A stretch of DNA of 25,564 bases. It comes from SYIM01 sp964581825. Lineage in GTDB: Bacteria; Pseudomonadota; Gammaproteobacteria; Burkholderiales; Burkholderiaceae_E. The position numbers and the translations under genes are program-made. The stretch covers positions 1 to 25,564 of the forward strand of contig CAZORB010000053.1 in assembly GCA_964581825.1 (NCBI GenBank). The letters run 5' to 3'. The notes beneath the pieces are model-generated. The model made no database searches and had not been told where the DNA came from. It worked only from the letters and a program-made list of their open reading frames with translations. Below, one piece after another: positions 15,073 to 23,377 of this stretch; positions within the stretch are counted from its first letter, which is position 1; every line of letters begins with the position of its first letter.

Positions 15073-16098
15073 TCAGTTGAATTTAAGACCCAGCGTCTTC
15101 ACGACTGTCTGCCATTTGGCGGCCTGCACCGGTAACAGCGCTGCGAACTCAGATGGGGTGTTGCCAACAGCAACGAGACCTGCCTCGCGAAGCCTGGCTT
15201 GAATCTCGGGCTCGGTCAGGGCAGCCCGGTATTCGGATGCCAGCCGATCGATGATGGCTGCCGGCGTCCCGCGTGGTGCGAATAAGCCCCACCAGCCACG
15301 GTTGAGCTCGGCGTCAATGGCCGGATAGCCACTTTCAGTGACGGTTGGTACCTGTGGCAGTGCGGCCAGACGCTGGGGAGCAGCGACAGCAATCGGCCGA
15401 ACCAATTTACCCTGAAGTTGCGCGCGTAGCGACGCGTAGCCAATGACCATAAACTGCACTTCGTTGGAAACAAGATCATTGGCTGCTGCGGCTGCGCCTT
15501 TGTATGCGACATGAACCGCGCTGAGGCCCGCAGCGCGGGTAAACAGTTCGCCTGCGAGGTGAGGGGGCGTACCAGGCCCAGGCGACGCGTAATTGAACTT
15601 TCCTGGATGCGCGCGCATCTCTTCGATCAGTTCGCGCAGATTGGTATGGGGCAGCTTGCTGTTCACCCAGAACACGAGTGGCACGTCCACCAGCATCGTA
15701 ATGGGGGCGAATTCTTTCAGCGGATCAAACGGCGGCTTGTCGGTCATGAACTGGTTGGTTACCAGGACATTCCCGGGTGCAATCATGATCGTGTAGCCGT
15801 CTGCCGGTGAGTTGAGGACGGCTTGCGCACCAATGTTTCCACCACCGCCAGGCCGGTTCTCAACGATGATGCGCTGGCCCAGACGCTTTTCCACCTGTGC
15901 ATTGGTAATGCCCACCACGGTTTCGACCACGCCGCCGGTTGCGGCGGGGACAACGATTCGCACAGGTTTGGACGGCCAGTCCTGCGAGCTTGCGTGACCC
16001 GCGAACGTAGTGCCGGCCAGGAGCGCGGCCGAAGCAAGGAGGCGTAGCGTCAGCAGCAGTGCAGCGGGGGATCGTGGCTTAAGTGCAAGACGATTCAT
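15073..16098 (-). CDS. Bug-family (TctC-like) substrate-binding protein
   Basis: A 341-residue periplasmic protein. The chosen ATG 16098 has GAGGG upstream and begins the signal peptide (residues 1 to about 37, ending near GHASSQ). Starts further upstream would run into the MBL-fold gene. Family marks are DWPSKPVRIVVPAATGGVVETVV, IIVENRPGGGGNIGAQAVL, ADGYTIMIAPGN and a final GLKFN. The usual acidic residue in the GGxxD segment is replaced by E, which is uncommon. It lies 16 bp downstream of the MBL-fold hydrolase gene on the same strand, so the two form an operon. The ligand is unknown. Confidence 0.94.
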   Translation of the reverse strand: MNRLALKPRSPAALLLTLRLLASAALLAGTTFAGHASSQDWPSKPVRIVVPAATGGVVETVVGITNAQVEKRLGQRIIVENRPGGGGNIGAQAVLNSPADGYTIMIAPGNVLVTNQFMTDKPPFDPLKEFAPITMLVDVPLVFWVNSKLPHTNLRELIEEMRAHPGKFNYASPGPGTPPHLAGELFTRAAGLSAVHVAYKGAAAAANDLVSNEVQFMVIGYASLRAQLQGKLVRPIAVAAPQRLAALPQVPTVTESGYPAIDAELNRGWWGLFAPRGTPAAIIDRLASEYRAALTEPEIQARLREAGLVAVGNTPSEFAALLPVQAAKWQTVVKTLGLKFN

Positions 16099-16114
16099 GA
16101 CAGTCACCCTCGAA

Positions 16115-17173
16115 TCAGAATTTCGGAAATATCTGCCGATCAGCGAGCCACCGTGACATTTCCATCCGCTTGCCGACCGGCGCGGAGCGGAAACCTTCGT
16201 GAAGCTCCTTGTTTGGCCACACATGAGACGCGGTGACCGCCATGCGTGTTGTGATGGCCTCTTTGGTGACGTTAAAGACCATCAAATCTTTGGCGAGTGC
16301 CAGCGGCCCTGAGTAATGCGTCCGAATCGCTGATTCAATTTCCGGCGCGGTATCAAAGTCATTGAAGAAGTGATAAGCAACAGCAAGCCTGGGGCCGCAT
16401 TCCGCGAAAACCTTGCCCGCTTCCACCGGGTCGGAATGAACGATGGTTCCGACCGCGCGGGCCATCCGCTCCGGGTAGCCGGAACGCTCCATCAACTGTT
16501 TCACGGTGTTGAAGGTTTCGTGGACCAGCACATCGGCGCCTTTACCGTTCTCAACCATGAACCACGATGGGGTCGTGTCGCCTGAGTAAACAAAGCTGAG
16601 CCCATTCCAGTCGAGACGCAGGCTGACCGGACCGTCATAGATATGCACCGCGGGGAAGCTGGTGATCTTTACCCCGTTTCGGTCGTATATCACATGGACT
16701 TTTGAATAGTCGAATTCATGAACATTGACTTCCGCGCCCAGCATGTTGGCTGTGCCGCGACGGGTTTCGGTATCCCAGGCATAGGACTCGCGCTGCTTTT
16801 GAACAAAGTGCGCGAATCCGAATCTCGGCTCATTGCTTGAGGGGCCGTACACCTCAAGCGGTACCGATCTTCCGCCCAGCCAGCTGCCGATCCAGATCTG
16901 TGCAAAGTCGCCAACGTGGTCCGTATGCAGGTGGGTTGCGAAGTAGGCGGTCATCGCCTGATAGGGGATCTCAAGCGAGCAGAAATTAGTTTGTGTTCCA
17001 AAGCCAAAATCGAACATGAATTTGTCGCCGTTGCCGAGCTCGATCAGCCAGCCGGCGTTCGCCTGTGCGGGGCGCAGGAAAGGACGACCTGTTCCAAGTG
17101 CCACGATCCGCATCTCATCGGGGCCAAGCGGTTCAGTGTTCGGAAAGTAGTGTTCTCGGTGTCTCGCGGCCAT
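16115..17173 (-). CDS. Metallo-beta-lactamase-fold hydrolase
   Basis: A 352-residue metal-dependent hydrolase. The start at ATG 17173 has AGGAG six bases upstream. An in-frame start 78 bp higher lacks this and was rejected. The metal-binding HxHxDH motif is THLHTDHVGD with His81, His83, Asp85 and His86. Further ligand candidates are Asp in YSGDTTPS, His in VLVHETF and the C-terminal His in VAYHFFND. The layout resembles tRNase Z-like and arylsulfatase-like members of the superfamily, with no signal peptide seen. A secreted-peptide or RNA role is not supported by the context. Co-transcription with a Bug protein suggests action on an imported organic compound. It lies divergent to another Bug gene. 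Confidence 0.92.
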   Translation of the reverse strand: MAARHREHYFPNTEPLGPDEMRIVALGTGRPFLRPAQANAGWLIELGNGDKFMFDFGFGTQTNFCSLEIPYQAMTAYFATHLHTDHVGDFAQIWIGSWLGGRSVPLEVYGPSSNEPRFGFAHFVQKQRESYAWDTETRRGTANMLGAEVNVHEFDYSKVHVIYDRNGVKITSFPAVHIYDGPVSLRLDWNGLSFVYSGDTTPSWFMVENGKGADVLVHETFNTVKQLMERSGYPERMARAVGTIVHSDPVEAGKVFAECGPRLAVAYHFFNDFDTAPEIESAIRTHYSGPLALAKDLMVFNVTKEAITTRMAVTASHVWPNKELHEGFRSAPVGKRMEMSRWLADRQIFPKF

Positions 17174-17320
17174 CGCGGGCTCCTGGTTTTCTGAAGGGTG
17201 AAGAGTTCTGAGTCTGGCCAGTATTCGGTGCAAATGCCGCATTCGTTTCAAATTCCGTGTTGCGTTTTATGCATCGGGGCGTCCCAATCAATGCGCTATC
17301 GCCGAGCACGGTGTCTCTCT

Positions 17321-17339
17321 ATGATTTAAAAAAAATCAT
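17321..17339. promoter_or_regulatory. A-tract dyad in the divergent MBL/Bug promoter region
   Basis: ATGATTT (17321-17327) and AAATCAT (17333-17339) form perfect 7-bp arms around five A bases, giving a conspicuous AT-rich island in a GC-rich window. It lies 30 bp before the Bug start at 17370, and the TATGAT at 17320-17325 could be a -10 element. No convincing -35 was found. It is probably a regulator site or a bent promoter segment. Confidence 0.45.
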
Positions 17340-17369
17340 TCCTCCGTCCCGCCCCCAGGAGATCCCCCT

Positions 17370-18350
17370 ATGGCCTCTGCATTATTCAAACGCGTCACCA
17401 TCGCCTGTCTCGTTGCCACGCCGTGGCTCGCCTTCGCGCAGGCAGGCCCCGGGGGCTATCCCAATCGGGCGGTGAAAGTGATCGTGCCCGCTGCGGTAGG
17501 CAGTCTCACTGATCCCGTGGCACGTGTTGTGGCGGAAGACATGGGGCGTCGCACCGGCCAGAACTGGGTCGTTGAGAACCGACCGGGTGCGGGCGGAATC
17601 ATCGGGACAGACGCGACCGCCAAGGCGGCCCCGGACGGCTATACGCTGATGCTGACCGCCAATAACTTCATCATCACCCCCAGCCTGTACCGCAATGTCA
17701 CCTACAAGGTCCCCGCTGATTTCGCGCTCATCGGCATGGTGGGGCGCGGCGATAACTTGCTGGTGGCGTCGACCGCCAGCGGCATTCGCAACATTGCTGA
17801 TCTGGTGGCCCGCGCCAAAGCCAGCAGTACGCCCATCAACTACACCTCGCCCCTGATCGGATCGGCTGCCCACCTTACGGTGGAACTGTTCAAGCGTAAC
17901 GCCGGTATTGCGCTCAACCACGTTGCCTATAACAACTCAGGGCAGGGCATTACCGACACGGTTGCCGGGCTCATACCGGTGAACGTGATGGGTATCAGCA
18001 CTGCGCTGCCTTACATCCAGTCGGGTAAGCTCGTGCCGCTTGCCTGGACTGGCACCGAACGCGCACCCGAACTACCTGACACGCCCACGTTTGTGCAGGC
18101 TGGCTTCAAAGACGTTCATATGGGCCTTTGGTTCGCGCTGGTTGGACCCGCGGGCCTGCCCGCGGACATGGTCACCTGGTTAAATGGCCAGCTCAATGCT
18201 TCGCTGCGCTCCAGCGCGGTGACCGAACGCCTGAAGTCGCTTCGTATCGATCCGCAGCCCGGGTCGATCAGGGATCTGACCGCACTGGTTGAACGTGAAC
18301 TGCCCCAGTATCAGAAGCTGGCCGCTGAAACTGGTCTGAAGCTCGACTGA
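17370..18350 (+). CDS. Bug-family (TctC-like) substrate-binding protein
   Basis: A 326-residue periplasmic protein starting at ATG 17370 with AGGAG upstream. The signal peptide covers about residues 1-25 (ending AFAQA). Family marks are YPNRAVKVIVPAAVGSLTDPVARVV, WVVENRPGAGGIIGTDA, PDGYTLMLTANN and the closing GLKLD. It heads a unit with the MOSC-domain gene 25 bp downstream and is divergent from the MBL/Bug operon. Two Bug genes thus flank the MBL-fold hydrolase. There are no membrane subunits nearby. Confidence 0.95.
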   Translation: MASALFKRVTIACLVATPWLAFAQAGPGGYPNRAVKVIVPAAVGSLTDPVARVVAEDMGRRTGQNWVVENRPGAGGIIGTDATAKAAPDGYTLMLTANNFIITPSLYRNVTYKVPADFALIGMVGRGDNLLVASTASGIRNIADLVARAKASSTPINYTSPLIGSAAHLTVELFKRNAGIALNHVAYNNSGQGITDTVAGLIPVNVMGISTALPYIQSGKLVPLAWTGTERAPELPDTPTFVQAGFKDVHMGLWFALVGPAGLPADMVTWLNGQLNASLRSSAVTERLKSLRIDPQPGSIRDLTALVERELPQYQKLAAETGLKLD

Positions 18351-18375
18351 GCTCACCCCTTTATCGGACTCGATC

Positions 18376-18873
18376 ATGAGTGAAGCTCGCGCGACCGCCT
18401 TTTACTGGTGTGCTGCTGCTGGGGCGCCGATGATGGCCGCGTCGCAGTTGCAGGTTGAAGCTGGTTCAGGAATTGTGGGCGACCGCTATGCGCTCCGATT
18501 GGGCGCTTATTCGACCACCGAGCCCGACAAGCCCCGACATCTCACGCTCATCACTCAAGACGGTATCGATACCGCCAACGCCTGGCAGCTCGCGGCCGGG
18601 CTCGCGCCTTTCCCAGCGGAGCTCACCCGTCGGAATGTGGTGATGGACGGCATGACTTCGGGTGAATTGAACCAGTGGGTTGGCCGACGGTTCAGGCTCG
18701 GTACCCTGTTGTGCGAGGGAGTCGAGCTCGCGACGCCATGCGAACGGCCGTCTGCACTCAGCGGAATCGAAGGTTTCCCCGAAGCCTTTGATGGTCGCGG
18801 TGGTTTACGCGTGCGAGTGCTCGAAGGCGGCACGCTTCATCGCGGGGACAGGCTGCTGGGCGAGGCCGCCTGA
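18376..18873 (+). CDS. MOSC-domain protein
   Basis: A 165-residue single-domain protein of the MOSC family, named after the molybdenum cofactor sulfurase C-terminal domain. Such domains bind molybdenum cofactor or transfer sulfur, and the YiiM/YcbX types reduce N-hydroxylated compounds. Seen here are VGDRYA (35-39), HLTLITQDGID (55-64), the ELTRRNVVMDGM strand (82-93), LNQWVGRRFRLGT (98-110) and the conserved Cys122 in ATPCERPS, the likely cofactor ligand. It follows the Bug gene by 25 bp with only a weak ribosome site. Its last 37 bp overlap the convergent guanine deaminase gene. The family is clear; the substrate is not. Confidence 0.9.
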   Translation: MSEARATAFYWCAAAGAPMMAASQLQVEAGSGIVGDRYALRLGAYSTTEPDKPRHLTLITQDGIDTANAWQLAAGLAPFPAELTRRNVVMDGMTSGELNQWVGRRFRLGTLLCEGVELATPCERPSALSGIEGFPEAFDGRGGLRVRVLEGGTLHRGDRLLGEAA

Positions 18874-20147
18874 TCAGACAACTGTGCGATGCGTCCGCGT
18901 ACCACCGTGTGCCGAATCGTACGGTCGTCACCGAGAACGATCAGCGCAAAGAGCCTGGCTTCATCGGATGAGGCGCTTGCCCAGCGGCGAGCTAGTAGCG
19001 GCTTGGTCGCTGGATCGATCACGATGAAATCGGCATCTTTCCCTTCTTGAAGGGAACCCAGCCGATGGTCGAGACCCAAGGCCGCAGCACTCCCAGAGCT
19101 TGCGTGCCACCACAGCGTCGAGGGCGAAAGATAGTGTCCGCCAAGCCGTGCAATCTCGTAGGCGGCCATCATGCTGCGGAAGGGTGAAAACGATGAACCG
19201 CCGCCGATGTCGCTGGCCAGCGTCCAGCGGTGCACCGCATCCGAAAAATTGAATAACCCGCTGCCCAGAAACAGATTCGACGTTGGGCAAACGGCGGCCA
19301 GAGCGTCGTGGTCTTTAAGCAATGCCCTGTCCCGGTCATCCAGATAAATGCAGTGTCCCCAAATAGACCGGGGACGCACCAGTCCGAACCGCTCGTAGAC
19401 CGACAGATAGCTGCGGTCGCTCGGAAACAGCGATCGGACCCAATCGATCTCCTGACGGTTTTCGGCGACGTGCGATTGAATAAACACATCCGGAAAGGCG
19501 CGCGCGATCTCGCCGGCTCCGGCGAGCTGTCGTTCGGTGGACGTGGGTGCGAAACGGGGGGTGATCGCATAGTGAAGACGTGCTTTGCCGTGCCACCGGC
19601 GGATCAGACTTTCAGTATCCTGTAGCGATTGCTCGGTGTCATCGCGCAGGCCGGGCGGGGAGTGACGATCCTGCATCACCTTACCCGCGATCATCGCCAG
19701 ATCCCGTGCAAGGCTGGCCTGCATGAATGCATCGACCGACTCCGGGTGCGATGTGCAATACACCGCAGCAGTGGTCACACCATGTCGGAGCAACTCGGTG
19801 ATGAATACGTCCGCCACAGCGCTGGCATGCTCGGCGTTACAAAACAGCGTCTCGGTCGGAAAGGTATGGTGTTCGAGCCAGGGCAGCAGCCCATCAGCCG
19901 GAGATCCGATGACATCGAGCTGCGGAAAGTGCACATGGGTATCGATGAACCCAGGCGCAATGAGCCTGCCCCGATGATCGTGTTCGACCTGCTCGCCTGG
20001 TCGAGGCGATCGAATCGCGCGTATCGAGCCCGCCTGCTCATCGACTTCGATCACCTGATCGGCTTCAATGTGCGCATCATGCGGACTACCAAGACGCAGC
20101 AGGTCGCCATGCCATCGGGTCACGCGGGGGGAAAGGTTTGTATTCAT
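18837..20147 (-). CDS. guaD: Guanine deaminase
   Basis: A 436-residue amidohydrolase that converts guanine to xanthine in purine salvage or breakdown. Metal ligands can be placed: His71 and His73 (PGFIDTHVHFPQ), His226 with catalytic Glu229 (QSHVAEN), His265 (WGHCIYL) and Asp313 (ASDIGGG). The segment KVMQDRHSPPGLRDDTEQSL at about residues 156-175 is diagnostic of guanine deaminases as against other amidohydrolases. The C-terminus HTVVRGRIAQL is standard and is followed by a short Ser/Pro-rich tail encoded by the 3' overlap with the MOSC gene. It is a single-gene unit, divergent from the cupredoxin gene across 124 bp. Confidence 0.93.
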   Translation of the reverse strand: MNTNLSPRVTRWHGDLLRLGSPHDAHIEADQVIEVDEQAGSIRAIRSPRPGEQVEHDHRGRLIAPGFIDTHVHFPQLDVIGSPADGLLPWLEHHTFPTETLFCNAEHASAVADVFITELLRHGVTTAAVYCTSHPESVDAFMQASLARDLAMIAGKVMQDRHSPPGLRDDTEQSLQDTESLIRRWHGKARLHYAITPRFAPTSTERQLAGAGEIARAFPDVFIQSHVAENRQEIDWVRSLFPSDRSYLSVYERFGLVRPRSIWGHCIYLDDRDRALLKDHDALAAVCPTSNLFLGSGLFNFSDAVHRWTLASDIGGGSSFSPFRSMMAAYEIARLGGHYLSPSTLWWHASSGSAAALGLDHRLGSLQEGKDADFIVIDPATKPLLARRWASASSDEARLFALIVLGDDRTIRHTVVRGRIAQLSDQAASPSSLSPR

Positions 20148-20271
20148 TTCATGGAATTATCGTTTTGCGGGATCGCAGGTCGCATTAAATAGCCTGTGGC
20201 ACCATGGATTCTTTCGGATCATTGGCCCTTAGCTGAACCCGAATCACGTAACCGTCTCAGAAGAGGGAATC

Positions 20272-20790
20272 ATGGCGTTTATCACGCGTTATTTAGGTAA
20301 GCTGCCACTCGCAGCGCTTGTGTTGTCCGCTATTGGATACGCGGCTGTCTCGCAGGCGCATGGGCCTGGCCATCATGGTCGCTCAGAGACCGCCCGCCCG
20401 GCCGCCCCGCCTGAGCAAAAGCCATGGGGTATTGCGGGCTCGGCCACCGGGGTCAAGCGCACCATCGATATTTCAATGGGCGATGACATGCGCTTTGAGC
20501 CGGCTCATCTCGACATACGCCTCGGCGAAACCGTGCGGTTCACGATTCGTAACCGGGGCAAACTGATGCACGAGATGGTGATTGGCACGCGCGCCGAACT
20601 CGACGCGCACGCGGCGCTCATGTTGAAGCATCCCAATATGGAGCATGACGACCCCTGGATGGCACACGTCGAGCCGGCGCAGTCCGGTGAGATTGTCTGG
20701 CGCTTCAACCGCGCTGGCGAGTTCGAGTTTGCGTGCCTGCTTCCCGGTCATTACCAGGCGGGCATGCGCGGTACGATCCGAGTGCGTTAA
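20272..20790 (+). CDS. Secreted cupredoxin (type I copper protein)
   Basis: A 172-residue periplasmic copper protein. The start has GAGGG upstream. A signal peptide at residues 1-29 ends in AVSQA, followed by a His-rich HGPGHHG segment. The cupredoxin domain spans about residues 62-172. The type I copper ligands are all present: His100 (LMHEMV), and Cys155, His160 and Met165 in the C-x4-H-x4-M arrangement CLLPGHYQAGM. It resembles plastocyanin-like, copper-tolerance (CopI-type) proteins and probably carries electrons or holds copper in the periplasm. It is followed after 35 bp by a Bug gene on the same strand, an unusual pairing. Confidence 0.92.
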   Translation: MAFITRYLGKLPLAALVLSAIGYAAVSQAHGPGHHGRSETARPAAPPEQKPWGIAGSATGVKRTIDISMGDDMRFEPAHLDIRLGETVRFTIRNRGKLMHEMVIGTRAELDAHAALMLKHPNMEHDDPWMAHVEPAQSGEIVWRFNRAGEFEFACLLPGHYQAGMRGTIRVR

Positions 20791-20825
20791 CCGCGTTCCC
20801 TGCACCGATCACAGGAGATAAATCG

Positions 20826-21794
20826 ATGAAATCCAGCCGTCGCGCACTCTCGGCAGGCCTGATTGGTCTTGCAGCGGGGTCGGTGCTCACCCGCGCATCC
20901 GCCCAAGCGTGGCCTAATCGCCCGCTTCGCTGGGTGGTGCCCTTTCCGGCCGGGAGTTCGCCCGACATCACGGCCCGAATCGTTGCTGCCAAGCTCACGG
21001 ACAGCCTGGGCCAGAACGTCATCATTGAAAACCGTACAGGCGCGGCGGGCATCATCGGCGCCGATCTGGTGGCGAAGGCAGCGCCTGACGGCTACACCAT
21101 GCTCTATCCGGTGAACTCGGTGATCTGCGCCAATCCGCACCTCTATTCGAAGCTGCCCTACGATGGTCTGAAGAGCTTCGTGCCCGTCACCATGACAGTT
21201 CGGTTCGGCTATGTGCTGCTTGCGCGGCCTGACTTTCCGGCCAACGATGTCGCGGGGCTCATCGCCGCTGCAAAAGCCCAGCCCGGCAAGTTCAATTTTG
21301 GCTCGGCAGGCGTAGGGGCGGGCAATCATATCGTGATGGAAATGCTGCTCGACGCCACCGGAATGCGAATGGTGCATGTGCCGCACCGAGACAGCGCTAT
21401 GTCGGTGGCCACCGGCGAGTCGGATCTGTCGATGGTGCCTGCCACGACAGCGGTGCCACTGGTGACAAGCGGGAAAGGAAAACCGCTTGGCGTGTCGCTG
21501 CCGCAGCGGTTAGCCGCGTTACCCCAGGTGCCTGCGATTGCCGAGACCGTACCGGGTTACTCAGGCGATGCATGGCATGGCCTTCTGGCGCCGGCCGGTA
21601 CCCCCGCCGAGATCGTTGAACGGGTAGCGGCGGAAACCGCGAAAATTCTTGCCATGCCAGATATTCAGAAACGCCTGAGCGATATCGGGCTGACGCCGGT
21701 GGGTGACACCCCGGCGCAGTTTGCGGCCACGGTGAAATCTGATTTCGATCGCTGGGGTGCGGCGATTCGAAAGGCCAACATCAAGCTTGACTGA
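20826..21794 (+). CDS. Bug-family (TctC-like) substrate-binding protein
   Basis: A 322-residue periplasmic protein. The ATG at 20826 has AGGAG eight bases upstream. A longer in-frame start lies inside the cupredoxin gene and was rejected. The signal peptide (residues 1 to about 26) starts MKSSRRALSAG, with twin arginines that could direct Tat export, and ends RASAQA. Family marks are WPNRPLRWVVPFPAGSSPDITARIV, VIIENRTGAAGIIGADLVAKA, PDGYTMLYPVN and the final NIKLD. In the ENRxG loop T replaces the common P. It is co-directional with the cupredoxin gene and followed by a terminator. Confidence 0.95.
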   Translation: MKSSRRALSAGLIGLAAGSVLTRASAQAWPNRPLRWVVPFPAGSSPDITARIVAAKLTDSLGQNVIIENRTGAAGIIGADLVAKAAPDGYTMLYPVNSVICANPHLYSKLPYDGLKSFVPVTMTVRFGYVLLARPDFPANDVAGLIAAAKAQPGKFNFGSAGVGAGNHIVMEMLLDATGMRMVHVPHRDSAMSVATGESDLSMVPATTAVPLVTSGKGKPLGVSLPQRLAALPQVPAIAETVPGYSGDAWHGLLAPAGTPAEIVERVAAETAKILAMPDIQKRLSDIGLTPVGDTPAQFAATVKSDFDRWGAAIRKANIKLD

Positions 21795-21808
21795 GCGCTT
21801 CGCCGGAT

Positions 21809-21832
21809 AAGCGCAGCCGGGGCTGCGCTTTT
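21809..21832 (+). terminator. Rho-independent terminator, probably bidirectional
   Basis: AAGCGCAGC (21809-21817) pairs with GCTGCGCTT (21822-21830) around a 4-base loop and runs into TTTT on the plus strand, 15 bp after the Bug stop codon. The convergent Bug gene on the other strand ends 9 bp away, so the hairpin can serve both. The T-run is short. Confidence 0.75.
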
Positions 21833-21840
21833 ACCCAGAT

Positions 21841-22857
21841 TCAGTCGATTTTGATCTGGGCGGCGCGGATCACCTGCGCCCAGCGGTCGGCATCGTCTTT
21901 CATCCATTGCCGCATTTCAGCGGGCGTATTGCCAACGGGGTTTGCGCCAGCGTCGGCAAATCGTTTCGCCATCTCGGGCGTTTTCAGAATGTCGGCTATG
22001 GTCTGAGAGAGTTTCTGCGTGATGGCGGCGGGGGTGCCCGGTGGCGCCACAATACCGAACCAGGTTACCGCCACAACGCCAGGCACCAGTTCAGCCAGCG
22101 CAGGCAGGTCGGGTAGCGCGGGCAACCGAGATTCGCTGGTGACCGCGAGCATTCTGAGTTTGCCCTGACGGACATGGTTCTGCCCCGCGAGAACGTTGCC
22201 GAACATGACCTGTACATGGCCAGCAAGCAGATCGGTGACGGCTGGCGCATCCCCCTTGTAGGGTACGTGCGTGATCTTCAGACCTGTTTTAAGTTTGAAC
22301 AGTTCGGCAGTCAGGTGAGCGGTGGAGCCGTTTCCCTGGGAGGCGTAGCTGAATTTGTCTGGATGTGCCTTCACATAGTCAAGGAATTCGCGCAGGGTTT
22401 GCGCGGGTACCGAGGGGTGAACCAGCAGCGCATTCGACGAGGTGGCCATGACGGTAACCGGCTCAAAGCGCGTCGGGTCGTGATTGAGCTTGGGATACAG
22501 ACTGGGATTGACGGTGAGCGCCGGGGGCGGCGCAGCCAGGAACACAGAGCCATCGGGGTCGGCCTTGAATACATGCTCGGCCCCTATATTGCCGGCGGCT
22601 CCGGGGCGGTTCTCAACGACTACCGGCTGCCCCAGTCGTGAGATGAGCGCCTCAGCCAGCATTCTGGGCAGTGCGTCCGCAGCACCACCGGCGGGGTTGG
22701 GCACCACGAAGCGAATAGGTTTGGTGGGCCAGGTCTGCGCTGCCGCGGGGGTGGGAAGTAGCGTAGCGGGCAGGGCGAGGGCACACAGCAGCGCGGCGAT
22801 GAATCGGCGCGACTGCCGGGTGGTGCCGACCGCCTGCTGGATCGGATCAGAGATCAT
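21841..22857 (-). CDS. Bug-family (TctC-like) substrate-binding protein of the dioxygenase operon
   Basis: A 338-residue periplasmic protein. The ATG at 22857 is preceded by GGAG at 7 bases. An alternative ATG at 22890 overlaps the stop of the dioxygenase beta gene (ATGA) but lacks a ribosome site and adds 11 residues before the signal peptide. The signal segment ends near PAAAQ. Family marks are WPTKPIRFVVPNPAGGAADALPRML, VVVENRPGAAGNIGAEHV, DPDGSVFLAAPP and the final QIKID. As third gene of a dioxygenase alpha-beta-Bug operon it parallels TphC of terephthalate clusters, so an aromatic acid ligand is a fair guess. Confidence 0.94.
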   Translation of the reverse strand: MISDPIQQAVGTTRQSRRFIAALLCALALPATLLPTPAAAQTWPTKPIRFVVPNPAGGAADALPRMLAEALISRLGQPVVVENRPGAAGNIGAEHVFKADPDGSVFLAAPPPALTVNPSLYPKLNHDPTRFEPVTVMATSSNALLVHPSVPAQTLREFLDYVKAHPDKFSYASQGNGSTAHLTAELFKLKTGLKITHVPYKGDAPAVTDLLAGHVQVMFGNVLAGQNHVRQGKLRMLAVTSESRLPALPDLPALAELVPGVVAVTWFGIVAPPGTPAAITQKLSQTIADILKTPEMAKRFADAGANPVGNTPAEMRQWMKDDADRWAQVIRAAQIKID

Positions 22858-22886
22858 GGCTTTCTCCGGTGAATGGGGTGCAGCAT

Positions 22887-23375
22887 TCATATGGGAATAA
22901 TCATCAGCGTTTCGACGGCACGAGAGTCGTAGATCATGTGCCTGCGCGCAAAACGCGGCTCGTCCGCTTGCAGGTCGATCAGGTCATCGCAGCGACCACC
23001 CGCAAAAAACAGGCTATCGCCGGTGGTGACCAGCGTTCGAAATATCGCGAACGACGAGCGGGTCTGTATCAGCCCGGTCTCAGTCTGACCGACCACCTGA
23101 ATTGCCGAGATCACGTGGCGGTAATGCTGAGGCTGATAGATGTTTGCAACACGCATGGAGCGAATGCGGTCACGCAATTGCGCTGCGCTATGCGTATCAA
23201 TGATGGCCAGCGGCAGACCACGATCAACGTTGAATCGCGACGATACCGTGTAGCGGCCGTCTTCGCGCATCAATTCAGCGATTCGCTCGACTCGATCGTC
23301 ATCAATGGCATGCGCCCACTCGGCGAGCAGCCATGAGACTGCGGTGATATGGGTTTGATGTAGCGCCAGGTTCAT
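22887..23375 (-). CDS. Aromatic-ring-hydroxylating dioxygenase beta subunit
   Basis: A 162-residue small subunit with the cone-shaped NTF2/SnoaL-like fold typical of the family. It supports the alpha subunit in the terminal oxygenase and has no redox centre of its own. Seen are the N-terminal helix with LLAEWAHAIDDDRVERIAELMREDGRY, a mid-segment RIRSMRVANIYQPQHYRHVISAIQVVG in which H-x-x-S is conserved, the SSFAIFRTL strand and a C-terminal ARRHMIYDSRAVETL. It starts 2 bp after the alpha-subunit stop, so the two are coupled. Confidence 0.93.
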   Translation of the reverse strand: MNLALHQTHITAVSWLLAEWAHAIDDDRVERIAELMREDGRYTVSSRFNVDRGLPLAIIDTHSAAQLRDRIRSMRVANIYQPQHYRHVISAIQVVGQTETGLIQTRSSFAIFRTLVTTGDSLFFAGGRCDDLIDLQADEPRFARRHMIYDSRAVETLMIIPI

Positions 23376-23377
23376 GC

